From contig JAWCJE010000002.1 of the NCBI GenBank assembly GCA_038853715.1, positions 1 to 64,000 on the forward strand: a stretch of DNA of 64,000 nt, given 5' to 3'. Both the position numbers and the translations under genes were made by a program. Below are positions 8,675-17,037 of this stretch, piece after piece (position 1 is the stretch's first letter; the number at the start of each line of letters is the position of its first letter). Source of the DNA: Candidatus Nezhaarchaeales archaeon. GTDB taxonomy: Archaea > Thermoproteota > Methanomethylicia > Nezhaarchaeales > JAWCJE01. Under the pieces are notes generated by a model, which was given only the letters and a program-made list of their open reading frames with translations, was not told where the DNA came from and ran no database searches.

Positions 8675-8732
8675 GTTGCAAAACTCTTAATGAATGCTTT
8701 ACTAGTTAACTTAGGTAGTGGAGTTTTGCAAT
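8675..8732. repeat. Short terminal-inverted-repeat element, copy A
   Basis: Begins GTTGCAAAACTC and ends GAGTTTTGCAAT, an inverted repeat of about 12 bases enclosing a 34-base core with ACTAGTTAACTT. A close copy in the opposite orientation lies at 59561-59620. Too short to code; probably a miniature mobile element or a REP-like hairpin. Sits between tRNA-Gly and tRNA-Pro. Confidence 0.6.
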
Positions 8733-8889
8733 AAGCTCATAGTTTACTCGTTTAAGTAAAATTCGTCTGAAAACTCTTAAGCTATTCCTAAGGCTTCGGT
8801 ATGTTGGGTTGGCCAGCTTTATTAGGAGTTTTCGGGTGGGTTTCTAGGTAAAATAAAAGTTTTTATAAGGTTCGCGTAAAGTGATGGTA

Positions 8890-8987
8890 GGGGCCGTAGG
8901 CTAGCTTGGCCTAGACTGCGAGGCTTGGGCCCTCGTGACCCCGGTTCAAAAGGGGATTTAAACCTCCTGAAATTCCGGGCGGCCCCA
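8890..8987 (+). tRNA. tRNA-Pro (TGG) with a T-loop intron
   Basis: Acceptor GGGGCCG/CGGCCCC, discriminator A at 8987, no encoded CCA. Anticodon arm CGAGG-CTTGGGC-CCTCG gives anticodon TGG. The T stem CCCGG/CCGGG encloses TTCAAA, about 20 extra bases (around 8951-8971) and a closing T; removal restores TTCAAAT. This is a non-canonical intron in the T loop, a class known mainly from Thermoproteales and relatives. Confidence 0.9.
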
Positions 8988-9069
8988 TTACTATGGTTTT
9001 ACTCCTCGAGCTATGAATAGCCTTTTAAAGTGGTACTTAACCAATTTTTAAGGTTTTGAGGGGTAAGCT

Positions 9070-10452
9070 TTGGGATATGACGTAATCATTATCGGTTGCG
9101 GTCCTGCCGGAATTTTTACGGCTTTGGAGCTCATGGAGTATGATGTACGTGTTTTAATGCTTGACCGAGGGCCGGATCTAGATAAGCGTAGATGTCCAGC
9201 TAATCGGGGGGTCAGCTGTATCCGCTGTGATCCATGCTTAATGCTTAGCGGTTGGGGTGGGGCTGGAGCGTTTAGTGACGGTAAGCTTACGCTTTCACCT
9301 AGCGTAGGGGGTTGGCTCGCTGATTACGTAGGTGTTAAGGAGTTAAACGAGTTGATTAACTACGTTGATAGTACGTACGTTAAGTTCGGAGCCTCTGAAA
9401 AGCTCTACGGAACCGACTTGGATCGGATTGATGAAATCCATAGAAAGGCAGCGCTTTCCGGGTTGAAGCTAGTCCCTGTTAAGATTAGACATCTAGGGAC
9501 TGAGAAGTGCTTAGAGGTGCTTAAGGCTATGAGGGTTAAGCTTAATGAAAAAGTTGAGGTTAAGGTGAATGCAGAAGTAGAGTCGCTTATCATTGAAAGC
9601 GGCGCGGTTAAAGGAGTTAAGACGGCTAATGGGGAGGAGTTTAAAGGTAGCTACGTTGTTGTCGCTCCCGGTCGAAGTGGTGCTAAATGGCTTAAAAGTG
9701 AGGCGCAAAGACTTGGCCTTAAAACGATTAATAACCCGGTGGACGTCGGAATTAGGGTTGAAGTACCAGCGCCAGTATTTGAGGGGTTAAGCGAAGTATT
9801 ATATGAGCCAAAGTTTGTTTTTTACTCGAAATCCTTTGACGATAAGGTTAGGACGTTCTGTTTTAACCCTTACGGCGAGGTTATAACTGAGGCCTACGAG
9901 GACGTAATAATGGTTAATGGACAGAGCTACGCCGATAAGAAAACGCATAATAGCAACTTCGCGGTGCTAGTGAGTACGTCGTTTACGGAGCCCTTTAAGG
10001 ATCCTATAGCCTACGGTATGTATCTAGCCAGACTAGCCAACCTAATAAGTGGGGGGGTTATAGTGCAAAGGCTCGGTGATTTAAAGCGTGGAAGAAGATC
10101 TACGGAGGAAAGGATTGGTAGAAGCCCCGTCCAACCAACGCTTACTACCGCCACCCCTGGAGACTTAAGCTTCGTACTCCCGTATAGGTACTTATCTAAT
10201 ATTCTGGAGATGCTTCAAGCAATGGATCAAGTAGCGCCAGGCGTATACTCCGATTTCACCTTGCTATACGGGGTTGAAGCCAAGTTTTACTCTTCAAGGC
10301 TTGAGGTCACTAATAGCTTAGAGGTTAAAGGGGTTAAAAACCTCTTCACGGTTGGTGACGGAGCCGGTATTACGCGTGGACTTGTTCAAGCGTCAGCCTC
10401 TGGGGTTATCGCTGCAAGGGAGATCCTAAAACGGATTGGTTTAAAGCGTTAA
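9070..10452 (+). CDS. FAD-dependent oxidoreductase (COG2509 type)
   Basis: A 460-residue flavoprotein with the Rossmann FAD motif VIIIGCGPAGIFTAL at residues 5-19 and a Cys-rich segment soon after (CPANRGVSCIRCDPC, residues 38-52) as in the COG2509 family of uncharacterised FAD/NAD(P)-dependent dehydrogenases. The C-terminal FAD segment is LFTVGDGAGITRGLVQA. Role unknown. Starts at TTG 9070 after GAGGGG. It converges on rpl5 with a 4-base overlap, where spc-type ribosomal genes (S14, S8, L6) would be expected. Confidence 0.8.
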   Translation: MGYDVIIIGCGPAGIFTALELMEYDVRVLMLDRGPDLDKRRCPANRGVSCIRCDPCLMLSGWGGAGAFSDGKLTLSPSVGGWLADYVGVKELNELINYVDSTYVKFGASEKLYGTDLDRIDEIHRKAALSGLKLVPVKIRHLGTEKCLEVLKAMRVKLNEKVEVKVNAEVESLIIESGAVKGVKTANGEEFKGSYVVVAPGRSGAKWLKSEAQRLGLKTINNPVDVGIRVEVPAPVFEGLSEVLYEPKFVFYSKSFDDKVRTFCFNPYGEVITEAYEDVIMVNGQSYADKKTHNSNFAVLVSTSFTEPFKDPIAYGMYLARLANLISGGVIVQRLGDLKRGRRSTEERIGRSPVQPTLTTATPGDLSFVLPYRYLSNILEMLQAMDQVAPGVYSDFTLLYGVEAKFYSSRLEVTNSLEVKGVKNLFTVGDGAGITRGLVQASASGVIAAREILKRIGLKR

Positions 10453-10967
10453 ACGATAGTTACTCCTAAGGCTTCCTTAACGAAGTTCATAGCCTCCTCC
10501 CTGCTAACCCTATGGTTAACCCCTATGGTCGACCTTTTACGCCTCCTTCTTGCTACACGGTAGCCGGGTCGCTCAATGGATACGCATACATCGAAGCCGA
10601 AAATCCCTAGGTCTGGATCATACTTAGTGTTAGGGAGAAGTATATGCTCCTTAACTCCGAAGGCAAAGTTACCGTGTTCATCAAACGATGAAGCTTTAAC
10701 CTTATAGTCGATGGCGGCCAATGCCTCCTTAAGGAAGCTTATAGCTTTCTGCCCCCTCAAGGTTGCTACGCAGGCTATACTTTCCCCTTTTTTAATCCCG
10801 AAGTCCTTGATGGTTCTCTTAGCAGCCCTAAGGCTTGGCCTCTGGCCGACCAATTCCTCTAGTACCTTAGCGGCTTTAGCCAATCTTTCACCGGATCGGC
10901 CTACGGCCATGTTAACGGTTACTTTACCTACCTTTAAGCGACGCATAGGATTTACGGCTTCAGCCAC
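10449..10967 (-). CDS. rpl5: Ribosomal protein uL5
   Basis: A 172-residue archaeal L5, with the conserved GKVTVNMAVGRSGERLAKA and SFGVKEHI-like (FAFGVKEHILLP) segments. It binds 5S rRNA and helix 84 of 23S rRNA in the large-subunit central protuberance. It is the last gene of the surviving minus-strand ribosomal cluster. Its start overlaps the S4e stop by 8 bases. Downstream genes of the usual spc operon are absent. Confidence 0.95.
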   Translation of the reverse strand: MAEAVNPMRRLKVGKVTVNMAVGRSGERLAKAAKVLEELVGQRPSLRAAKRTIKDFGIKKGESIACVATLRGQKAISFLKEALAAIDYKVKASSFDEHGNFAFGVKEHILLPNTKYDPDLGIFGFDVCVSIERPGYRVARRRRKRSTIGVNHRVSREEAMNFVKEALGVTIV

Positions 10968-11724
10968 GCATAGCCCACCCCGGCAAGCTTATAAGGGGAG
11001 CCTCACGGCCTACGGGGAATACGTACTCGTAGGGGGTAGTGAAATGGTCCCCCTCCTTTCCTTCAAGGGTTACTAGCATAGCTTTCTTAGCTGGACCACC
11101 AGATATTTCAAGTATTTTACCTGCAAGTCCTACATTTTTGCCACCTATTATAATAGCGAAAACGCCTTTCTCAAGTTTTACGTGATCCGCTATCGCTCGG
11201 TCGGGTAAGGTTAGCTTTAATACGTCATACGTCTGATAAAGGTCCTCGGTCGGATTTTGCGGGTTAGATACCTTTACTAGGTAGTTGCTTCCATCATGAA
11301 GGTTAAGCTGTAGGTGCCCTCCACGCGTAGTCGTTTTATCCTCAATTCTACATAGCTTAAAGCTAGCCTCATCCACCGTTACTTCATGAGGGTATAGACC
11401 GTATCGCGGGTGCGGCAGTATCCTATAGGCCTTGCCTACGTCACGGATTTCGACCGTGTCCATTAAGCCCACCGGATACCTATAATCTCTTCTAGGTTTA
11501 CCGTCTACCTTTACCTTGCCGCTACTTATCACAATCTTACCCTCCCTAGCAGTTTCCACCATCCCAAGTACGTCGCGAAGAAGCACTATTAGCGGAATGC
11601 AACCATAAAGCGGATGAGGGCCCGGAGTTGGATGCACCGCCCATTTATACTCTTTTACGTGTAAACGCCAGAAGCGAGGAGCCCCATAGCGCTTCAACCT
11701 TAATGTGCCGCCCATCCTACCCAT
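10960..11724 (-). CDS. rps4e: Ribosomal protein eS4
   Basis: Archaeal/eukaryotic S4e with an S4 RNA-binding region and a C-terminal KOW-like part (VGLAGKILEISGGPAKKAML). I place the start at ATG 11724 (MGRMGGTLRLKRYGAPRFW), giving 254 residues as usual for the family; the frame opens earlier, at 11769, but the extra 15 residues are not family-like and lie inside the L24 gene. It overlaps the L24 stop by 8 bases. Confidence 0.95.
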   Translation of the reverse strand: MGRMGGTLRLKRYGAPRFWRLHVKEYKWAVHPTPGPHPLYGCIPLIVLLRDVLGMVETAREGKIVISSGKVKVDGKPRRDYRYPVGLMDTVEIRDVGKAYRILPHPRYGLYPHEVTVDEASFKLCRIEDKTTTRGGHLQLNLHDGSNYLVKVSNPQNPTEDLYQTYDVLKLTLPDRAIADHVKLEKGVFAIIIGGKNVGLAGKILEISGGPAKKAMLVTLEGKEGDHFTTPYEYVFPVGREAPLISLPGWAMRG

Positions 11725-12091
11725 GTACTCCACCCGCCTTACGCTCCACAGCTTTTTTCCGTAGTTCATCGGATAAATCGAGCTTAGTTATAACCACCTT
11801 TGACGCCGCTATGGGTACGAATACCTCAGTACCATCAGCCTTTTTCATCGTCACCCCCTCTATATGGATTCTCCCAGTTTCCGGTATGGACTTTAATACC
11901 TTACCGACATGTCCGGTGTAATCACCCCTCATAACCATTACGGTATCCCCCTTCCTAACCGGTAGAGACCTAAAACCGTATTGCTTCTTAAGCTCTTTAG
12001 AGAGGGAGGCGGAGAGCAATTTACGTCTTTTATGCTTAGGGGCTTTAATTAAGGCAAGCCTTTGCTTACTGGGTTTACTGGAAGCAGTCAA
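11717..12091 (-). CDS. rpl24: Ribosomal protein uL24
   Basis: A 124-residue archaeal L24 with a KOW motif near residues 48-75 (KGDTVMVMRGDYTGHVGKV). An early-assembly 23S rRNA-binding protein near the exit tunnel. The start codon is TTG at 12091. It lies 14 bases after the L14 stop and overlaps the S4e start. Confidence 0.95.
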   Translation of the reverse strand: MTASSKPSKQRLALIKAPKHKRRKLLSASLSKELKKQYGFRSLPVRKGDTVMVMRGDYTGHVGKVLKSIPETGRIHIEGVTMKKADGTEVFVPIAASKVVITKLDLSDELRKKAVERKAGGVHG

Positions 12092-12105
12092 GCGTATCGT
12101 GCCCC

Positions 12106-12531
12106 CTACACCACCATGGTTGCTAGCCCAGCTAGCTTAGGCCAACGCTCCGCCGCCTCTCTAGCTATGGCGCCTCTGATCTCAGTACCCTTAGGGTCAC
12201 CATCAGGGGTTACTATAACGGCCGCGTTATCTTCAAACTGAACCCATGTGCCTACCTTCCTCCTAAAGGGCTTTTTCTGCCTCACTATGATAGCCCTAAG
12301 GATTTGTTTTCTAAGCTCAAGCTTACCCTTCTTCACCGAAACTATCACCATGTCACCTACCGAAGCCGCGGATAACCTTCTTAGCCGCGTTTTCTCACCT
12401 ACAACCCCTATTATCCTCACTTCTTGCGCACCACTATTATCAGTACATCTAACGATCGCTCCTACGGGTAAACCTGGGCTTATACGGGGCCTATAAGTTA
12501 TCCCAACCGCTACTTTACCGCGCTTAGCCAT
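12106..12531 (-). CDS. rpl14: Ribosomal protein uL14
   Basis: Archaeal L14, 141 residues from the ATG at 12531 ([10 protein letters not shown]); an earlier in-frame start at 12543 adds four residues and is less family-like. Contains [15 protein letters not shown], the L14 signature, and ends [16 protein letters not shown]. It is followed closely by L24. The 314 bases above it separate it from S17, so it probably needs its own promoter. Confidence 0.95.
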   Translation of the reverse strand: MAKRGKVAVGITYRPRISPGLPVGAIVRCTDNSGAQEVRIIGVVGEKTRLRRLSAASVGDMVIVSVKKGKLELRKQILRAIIVRQKKPFRRKVGTWVQFEDNAAVIVTPDGDPKGTEIRGAIAREAAERWPKLAGLATMVV

Positions 12532-12543
12532 ACCGGTTACCAC

Positions 12544-12857
12544 CGATTAGCATCTAGCTAAGGTTAAATCCTTTACTGACACCCCCTCTAAGACAGGAGG
12601 TTACAACTTAAATTTTACCCCTCAAATACGACGTCCAAGATTATGAGGAAGGGTTAAGGGGGAACCGTAGGTTTCTACTTTAAAAGCCAAGCATACAAGA
12701 CTTAGTTTCTAGCAGTCATCCCTAGTGAAGGTGAGGGAGCGGCTTAAATGGTTGCTTGCCTTCCATCTTAGCTAGAGGAATACTATTAAACCTAGCCCTA
12801 TAACCTGCGTGGTTATAAAGCAAGCTTATCCGCTCTAAGTAGGAATAATGATTTCTT
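12544..12857. other. Non-coding spacer inside the ribosomal operon
   Basis: About 314 bases between the S17 stop and the L14 start, where these genes normally abut. No frame of useful length and no clear repeat was recognised. An insertion remnant is likely but not shown. Confidence 0.4.
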
Positions 12858-13178
12858 CTACTTCTTCCCTATCACACAAAAACTAACTGTTTTCGCTAGT
12901 TTTCTACATTCACCTAATATTACAACGTCGCCAAGTGAAACAGGTATACAGGGAGGGAGGTGAGCACTTATCTTGGACCGTCTACGCTCATAGCGCTTAT
13001 ACTTAGGAACGTAGTGAAGGTATTCACGTAATACCGTTACAGTTTTAGCTCTTTTAATACTTACCACTTTCCCCTCAAGAATTTTCCCTCTTATTGAAAG
13101 CGTTCCATGGAAGGGACAATTGACGTCCTCACAACGTACGGATGGAGGACGAACCTTAGGAATTCCGATGTTACGCAT
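12858..13178 (-). CDS. rps17: Ribosomal protein uS17
   Basis: A 106-residue archaeal S17: C-containing N-terminus (CEDVNCPFHG), then the OB-fold signature GKVVSIKRAKTVTVLREYLHY and the ARRSKISAH-like part. It binds 16S rRNA. It is cut off from Rpp29 upstream by a mobile-module fragment (13247-13896) and from L14 downstream by a 314-base spacer. Confidence 0.95.
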   Translation of the reverse strand: MRNIGIPKVRPPSVRCEDVNCPFHGTLSIRGKILEGKVVSIKRAKTVTVLREYLHYVPKYKRYERRRSKISAHLPPCIPVSLGDVVILGECRKLAKTVSFCVIGKK

Positions 13179-13246
13179 TTACGATCAAACTCGAGTTAAT
13201 CTGTTTCGATACATCTCTAAAACGCTAAGGGCACAGCATTTAAAGG

Positions 13247-13759
13247 TTACGGAGTTAAAACCTTCCTACTAGGTTTAAGGGGCTTTCGGCCTCGGAAGTA
13301 AGCCTCAATACGCCTTTCAAGCTCACTGAACGCTTCATCGTACTTTTCTTTAAGCGCCTTAAGTGTCTTACACGCTTCGGCTCTAAGCCTAGCCCTCTCA
13401 TCCTCGTAATGCTTTACGTTAACCTTTCCTCGCCTACACTTCCCGTTAAGGGAGCTCCACGCCTCGTGGAGACTCCTTACGATAAGCTTGCTTTCCATCA
13501 ACATCTCCTCGTAAACTGCTTCAATCTTACTGTACATCGGTTCAATAGTATTCCAGTATGCCGGTTTAATGACGTACGCTTTCTCTATGTTCGGTAGCTC
13601 CTTCTCGAAAATCTTAACCACCTTAGGATGTAGTGCTTCCCTGCTCTTCTCTAGGAACTCCTTTAACGCTTCGTGGAGCCTACCAGCGAAGAGTAGGCAT
13701 AGCTGTTCCGCTATTAATCGTTCGCGGTTGAAGAAGGCCGTAAGCGATGGCTGAGTCAT
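13247..13759 (-). CDS. Coiled-coil protein, rearranged copy of the mobile-module protein
   Basis: A 170-residue, highly charged helical protein. The N-terminus (AFFNRERL) matches that of the module protein at 28429-28944 (AFSNRERL); the C-terminal part (KPAYWNTIEPMYSKIEA, then EKYDEAFSELERRIEAY) matches the tail of the protein at 1-1003 and the decayed copy at 55110-55480. The HTH and LAGLIDADG-like parts are missing. I read it as an internally deleted or recombined copy inserted between Rpp29 and S17. Its start overlaps the stop of the truncated zinc protein (ATGA). May or may not be expressed. Confidence 0.55.
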   Translation of the reverse strand: MTQPSLTAFFNRERLIAEQLCLLFAGRLHEALKEFLEKSREALHPKVVKIFEKELPNIEKAYVIKPAYWNTIEPMYSKIEAVYEEMLMESKLIVRSLHEAWSSLNGKCRRGKVNVKHYEDERARLRAEACKTLKALKEKYDEAFSELERRIEAYFRGRKPLKPSRKVLTP

Positions 13760-13896
13760 AGTGGCTCACCTATCCTCACCATTGTTTCCTTGTACTCGTT
13801 CCACGCGAGTAACGGCTTATCGCCGTGATACCTACGCCTGCATCCTTCACATATTACGCCCCATACGTATCCGTCCAGCATCAGTAGCATTATCAT
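13756..13896 (-). pseudogene. Truncated zinc protein of the mobile module
   Basis: A 46-residue frame, MIMLLMLDGYVWGVICEGC..., closely matching residues 52-96 of the protein at 1017-1307 (MIMLLVLDGYVWGIICEEC...). The first CxxC pair is lost, so it cannot form the full zinc site. The break lies at about 13897, right before the retained segment. Same order relative to the downstream gene as at 1 kb. Confidence 0.65.
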
Positions 13897-13952
13897 GTTA
13901 AGGATCCTTGGGTAGTAACGTTAAGAAGCCCGGCTTCACGTTTGACCCATCT

Positions 13953-14237
13953 TCACCAGCGTCTTTTTAACGGCCTCTTAACTCTATCCTCAGGCCTTCC
14001 TACTAGGATGGAGCCTTCAACTTTAACTTGGGTGCCGTCAGGTAGTTCAAAGATAAATGTGCATACCCTTTTAGGTAGCGCCTTAACTGAGCCGTTATGA
14101 AGTACGTACAGCATGTTCATGGTTTCATCAATCACGAGCCCCGATATACCAACGTAGCCTTTATGCTGGCTCTCTAAAACCATAACCTTTAATCCTATAA
14201 GCTCATGCCTAACTAGGTTTTTTGGCGTTACCTTCAA
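13953..14237 (-). CDS. rnp1: RNase P protein subunit Rpp29 (Pop4)
   Basis: A 94-residue archaeal Rpp29, Sm-like fold, with LIGLKVMVLESQHKGYVG and GLVIDETMNMLYVLHNG. It partners Rpp21 in binding RNase P RNA for tRNA 5' maturation. Its place after L29 and before S17 is the standard archaeal one. A degenerate copy of its 3' half lies at 36866-36986. It starts 6 bases after the L29 stop. Confidence 0.92.
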   Translation of the reverse strand: MKVTPKNLVRHELIGLKVMVLESQHKGYVGISGLVIDETMNMLYVLHNGSVKALPKRVCTFIFELPDGTQVKVEGSILVGRPEDRVKRPLKRRW

Positions 14238-14243
14238 GGCCGC

Positions 14244-14468
14244 CTAACCTTTCTCACGTCTAGCCTTTTTCAATTCCTCCTCACGATTAATGGTTAATAT
14301 TCTAGCGATCGTCCTCTTTAATGCTTTAATCCTACCCGGGTTTTCCACGGAGCCGCCTGATGCTACCATTGCTCTAAGCCTTAAAAGCTCAGCGTAAAGC
14401 TCCGATAGCTTCTTAACTCTTTCCTCAGGGCTCATCTTCCTAATTTCGTTAAGCCTTAAAATAGCCAC
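14244..14468 (-). CDS. rpl29: Ribosomal protein uL29
   Basis: A 74-residue two-helix L29 (LRLNEIRKMSPEERVKKLSE, then the RLRAMVASGG loop). It sits near the exit tunnel and contacts SRP and chaperones in other systems. Tightly placed between S3 and Rpp29. No SUI1 gene follows, although many archaea have one here. Confidence 0.93.
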   Translation of the reverse strand: MAILRLNEIRKMSPEERVKKLSELYAELLRLRAMVASGGSVENPGRIKALKRTIARILTINREEELKKARREKG

Positions 14469-14480
14469 GAGGAACAGCCT

Positions 14481-15119
14481 CTAGCTCTTCTCCTTCGTTT
14501 TCTCCCCTACGAACTCTTGAGCAAGTAAGCCTCTATCAAGCTCCACTAAGAGGGTTTTAGTCTGTGGAAGCAGTATTCTAAACTTAACACCCACTTTGCC
14601 CTGCCTTAAATAGGCGTGGCTTACAGCTTCATCAACGCCTTCGAGAGATATTTGTCCAGCCTTAAGTAAAAGCCCAGCCCTTAGCTTTTCATAACGCGTC
14701 CGCTCGGTTCTAAGCTTACCCCTAATAATTACCTCGGCCCCTAAGGCTCCTGCATCCATTACTTGACTAAGGGCGGCGAAAGCAGCTCTCCTAAAATGGA
14801 TACCGCGCTCAAGCGCTTTAGCAACTCTAATAGCCATAACTTTAGCGTTAAGCTCCGGGCTTGAAATGCCCACTACGCCTATTTGGGGCCGCTCTAGGCC
14901 GAATTCCTTTTCAAGCTTTTCAGCTAGGTCACGCACGGTGGCTCCATGACGACCTATAACTAGACCTGGGCGCTCGGCGTATATGGTGATATGAGTGCCC
15001 ATGGGGGTTTTAACTAAGTCTACCCCTGCATACCCAGCCTTTTCGAGCTCCTTTGAAAGCATCTTATCTACATCAACCTTCTTAACGGACTTCGCTACAA
15101 ATAGCTTTTTAACGTCCAA
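14481..15119 (-). CDS. rps3: Ribosomal protein uS3
   Basis: A 212-residue archaeal S3 with the KH domain (ERPGLVIGRHGATVRDLAEK near residues 49-68) and the C-terminal S3 domain. It forms the mRNA entry channel of the small subunit. Start is TTG at 15119. Separated from L22 by about 600 bases of mobile debris, where the genes normally touch. Confidence 0.95.
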   Translation of the reverse strand: MDVKKLFVAKSVKKVDVDKMLSKELEKAGYAGVDLVKTPMGTHITIYAERPGLVIGRHGATVRDLAEKLEKEFGLERPQIGVVGISSPELNAKVMAIRVAKALERGIHFRRAAFAALSQVMDAGALGAEVIIRGKLRTERTRYEKLRAGLLLKAGQISLEGVDEAVSHAYLRQGKVGVKFRILLPQTKTLLVELDRGLLAQEFVGEKTKEKS

Positions 15120-15429
15120 TAATCTTCCCTCTGTTCGGCGTCTTTAAGACGCTTTTAAAGATTATGCTTAAAAAGATTATGCTTAACGCTTTGCTTAAAC
15201 CTCCTTTGAAGTAACTGAAGGTTTACACGGTCTCCATTATGGTCTCTAGTAAAATACTATTTTTAAGTAATCCGATTAAGCTTTTCCTGGCTCGAAACTC
15301 CACTAAAAATATAGGTTTAAACGTTAAACTTAACCTATACTTCCTAAATTGGAGATAGCTTTCTCCTAACCATTATTTCTAATGGAGGTCTCGAAAATAT
15401 GTCTCCGCATGGGTTAACATTCGAAGGCC

Positions 15430-15490
15430 GAACTCAAGGTCCTCCTCAAACTCACCGAACCCCCCATCGTATTATCCCTTAGGCTTTTCC
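15430..15490 (-). pseudogene. Remnant of the module coiled-coil gene
   Basis: Minus-strand bases here read YDGGFGEFEEDLE, in line with YDEAFSELERRIE of the coiled-coil protein at 13247-13759; an in-frame stop precedes it. DNA similarity is visible around CTCACCGAACCCCCCATCGT versus CTCACTGAACGCTTCATCGT. With the element at 15592-15702 this accounts for part of the 600-base gap between S3 and L22; the rest (15120-15429) holds nothing I recognise. Confidence 0.4.
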
Positions 15491-15591
15491 AACACCCTTT
15501 ACACCTCAGCCCGCCTGTTTTACTTGGTATTGCTTCCAACTAATGCGTCCTAACTTCCACAGCCCTTTAAGTTCTTACCACTTCAGATTTA

Positions 15592-15702
15592 CGCTTTACG
15601 GCTTAGTTATGTAAGCCTTATTAGCCTTATTACTCCTGCTAAATCCTACAAGTTAACCCATGTAAGGTTAATGTAGATTTAGGGGTTAAACCATAAAGCT
15701 AA
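15592..15702. mobile_element. MITE-like element, copy 1
   Basis: About 110 bases with imperfect terminal inverted repeats (CGCTTTACGGCTTAGTT at the left; GGTTAAACCATAAAGCT at the right). It matches the element at 49236-49339 along its length, including GTTAACCCATGTAAGGTTAATGTAG (split here only for reading). The ends resemble that of the IS at 2201, so it is probably a non-autonomous derivative. Confidence 0.6.
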
Positions 15703-15722
15703 GAGTCATGATTCCCCCTTAA

Positions 15723-16190
15723 CTAAGCCTTCTCCACTAAGGCTACCTCAACGTGGACGACCTCTTGAAAATAGGGTGAGGCCCTTCCAAAGGCCCTCGG
15801 TATGTACTTCTTTATTTTAAAGCCCTTTTGCGCTGCCGCATGTTTAACCACGAGCTTAGAAACATCTAATCCCTTAGTTTCAGCGTTTGCCTCAGCGTTC
15901 TTAACTACCTTTAAAAGGAGCCGAGCAGCCTTAATAGGGTAACCACCGCTAGGATGGCCATTTATGCTTCCATGATGGGCACGTTTATATTTAAACCTCC
16001 TATACGGTATCATACGCTTCTTCTCTACAACCTCTTCGAGTAAGCGTTTAGCTTCGTCTAGGCTTAACCCTTTAATAGATGCGCAGAGCTCAACCATTTT
16101 TTTGAAGCTAACCCTTAAATCCCTACCACTAGCTATACCAGCTTTCTCAGGATCAAGCCCCGTAATTGAATAGCCAAATGTTGGCGGCAT
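15723..16190 (-). CDS. rpl22: Ribosomal protein uL22
   Basis: A 155-residue archaeal L22: YSITGLDPEKAGIASGRDLR start, then the long extension reaching the tunnel (RRFKYKRAHHGSINGHPSGG) and the C-terminal sheet. Normally cotranscribed with S19, but S19 is here inverted and divergent, so L22 has its own promoter (TATA-like at 16231-16242). Confidence 0.95.
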   Translation of the reverse strand: MPPTFGYSITGLDPEKAGIASGRDLRVSFKKMVELCASIKGLSLDEAKRLLEEVVEKKRMIPYRRFKYKRAHHGSINGHPSGGYPIKAARLLLKVVKNAEANAETKGLDVSKLVVKHAAAQKGFKIKKYIPRAFGRASPYFQEVVHVEVALVEKA

Positions 16191-16230
16191 ACGTTATCGC
16201 CGTAACTTCGTCTTTCTAGGAAACGCAAAG

Positions 16231-16242
16231 CTATATACTTTT
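16231..16242 (-). promoter_or_regulatory. Probable TATA box for rpl22
   Basis: Minus-strand AAAAGTATATAG, about 41-52 bases above the L22 start, fitting an archaeal TATA box with a short leader. It makes sense because L22 lost its cotranscription with S19. Confidence 0.45.
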
Positions 16243-16300
16243 ATCCAACTAAGCGCTTTAACCCCGAAAAGCTTAACGAAAATCCAAGTCAGGCTACGCG

Positions 16301-16310
16301 TATATAATAC
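16301..16310 (+). promoter_or_regulatory. Possible TATA box for the inverted S19 gene
   Basis: TATATAATAC on the plus strand. Transcription would start near 16332, leaving a leader of over 200 bases that includes the dispersed repeat at 16425-16520. A second A/T-rich stretch at 16376-16386 is an alternative. Confidence 0.3.
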
Positions 16311-16424
16311 GATAAAAACCGGTAGTTATTAATCGGGGCGATGAGAAAGTACGATAAACGCGTTCCTTCGAAAGCAATTTTAAATGTTAAGCTTAACCTA
16401 ACTTCCAGCGGAGTTTTAAGCGGA

Positions 16425-16520
16425 GAAAAGCTTAATTGGTTAGGTTCAAAAATCACCGCTCCACTGAAGACCTCAGTAGAAACTTATGGCCATTTCAAAG
16501 GGAGCTCAAGCAAGGCGCTA
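16425..16520 (+). repeat. Dispersed repeat, copy 1
   Basis: Contains AAAGCTTAATTGGTTAGGTT, then CAGTAGAAACTT, then TTCAAAGGGAGCTCAAGCA. The same order recurs at 62555-62640 and in part at 39165-39230. At 62.5 kb it directly follows a short coding remnant, so it may be the 3' end of a mobile element. Here it lies in the leader of S19. Confidence 0.5.
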
Positions 16521-16567
16521 AGCGTAACCTTTAAAAGGCGCATTAAAGCGATACACGAAGAAGGATT

Positions 16568-16966
16568 ATGTCACGTAAATTCACCTATAAAGGGTATACG
16601 CTGGAGGAACTAGTAAGGTTAAGCATGGACGACTTTATAAAGCTACTACCATCGAAGCAGCGAAGGAGCTTGCTCAGGGGGTTAGATGCCGAAAAACGGA
16701 AGTTAATCGAAAAAATCAGAGCGATAAAAGAATCAGGTAAAACAGATAAACCAATACGTACTCACCTAAGGGATATGGTAATACTCCCTGAAATGGTCGG
16801 CGTAACCATAAGCGTTCACAACGGTAAAGAATTCGTGCCAGTAACCATCACCGAGGAAATGATAGGGCATCGATTAGGCGAAATGGTAATTACCAACAAA
16901 AAAGTCGAACACGGCGCACCAGGACTAAGAGCTACAAGGGGCAGCATGTATGTTCCACTCAAGTGA
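16568..16966 (+). CDS. rps19: Ribosomal protein uS19, inverted relative to its operon
   Basis: A 132-residue archaeal S19: [19 protein letters not shown] start, [20 protein letters not shown] and the final [16 protein letters not shown]. It binds 16S rRNA in the head of the small subunit. It keeps its position between L2 and L22 but is on the plus strand while all neighbours are on the minus strand. Start ATG follows GAAGAAGGATT. Intact and family-length, so presumably functional from its own promoter. Confidence 0.95.
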   Translation: MSRKFTYKGYTLEELVRLSMDDFIKLLPSKQRRSLLRGLDAEKRKLIEKIRAIKESGKTDKPIRTHLRDMVILPEMVGVTISVHNGKEFVPVTITEEMIGHRLGEMVITNKKVEHGAPGLRATRGSMYVPLK

Positions 16967-17037
16967 TTATATAATTAATATATAACTGGTACTTCAAAGT
17001 ATAGTTAGTCTGCCCCGTCACTAGTTTTGAAGGTTAG

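Noticed and set aside
16341-16613. 90-codon plus-strand frame in front of S19
   Set aside because: Its composition is not protein-like, it overlaps the S19 start, and part of it is the dispersed repeat.
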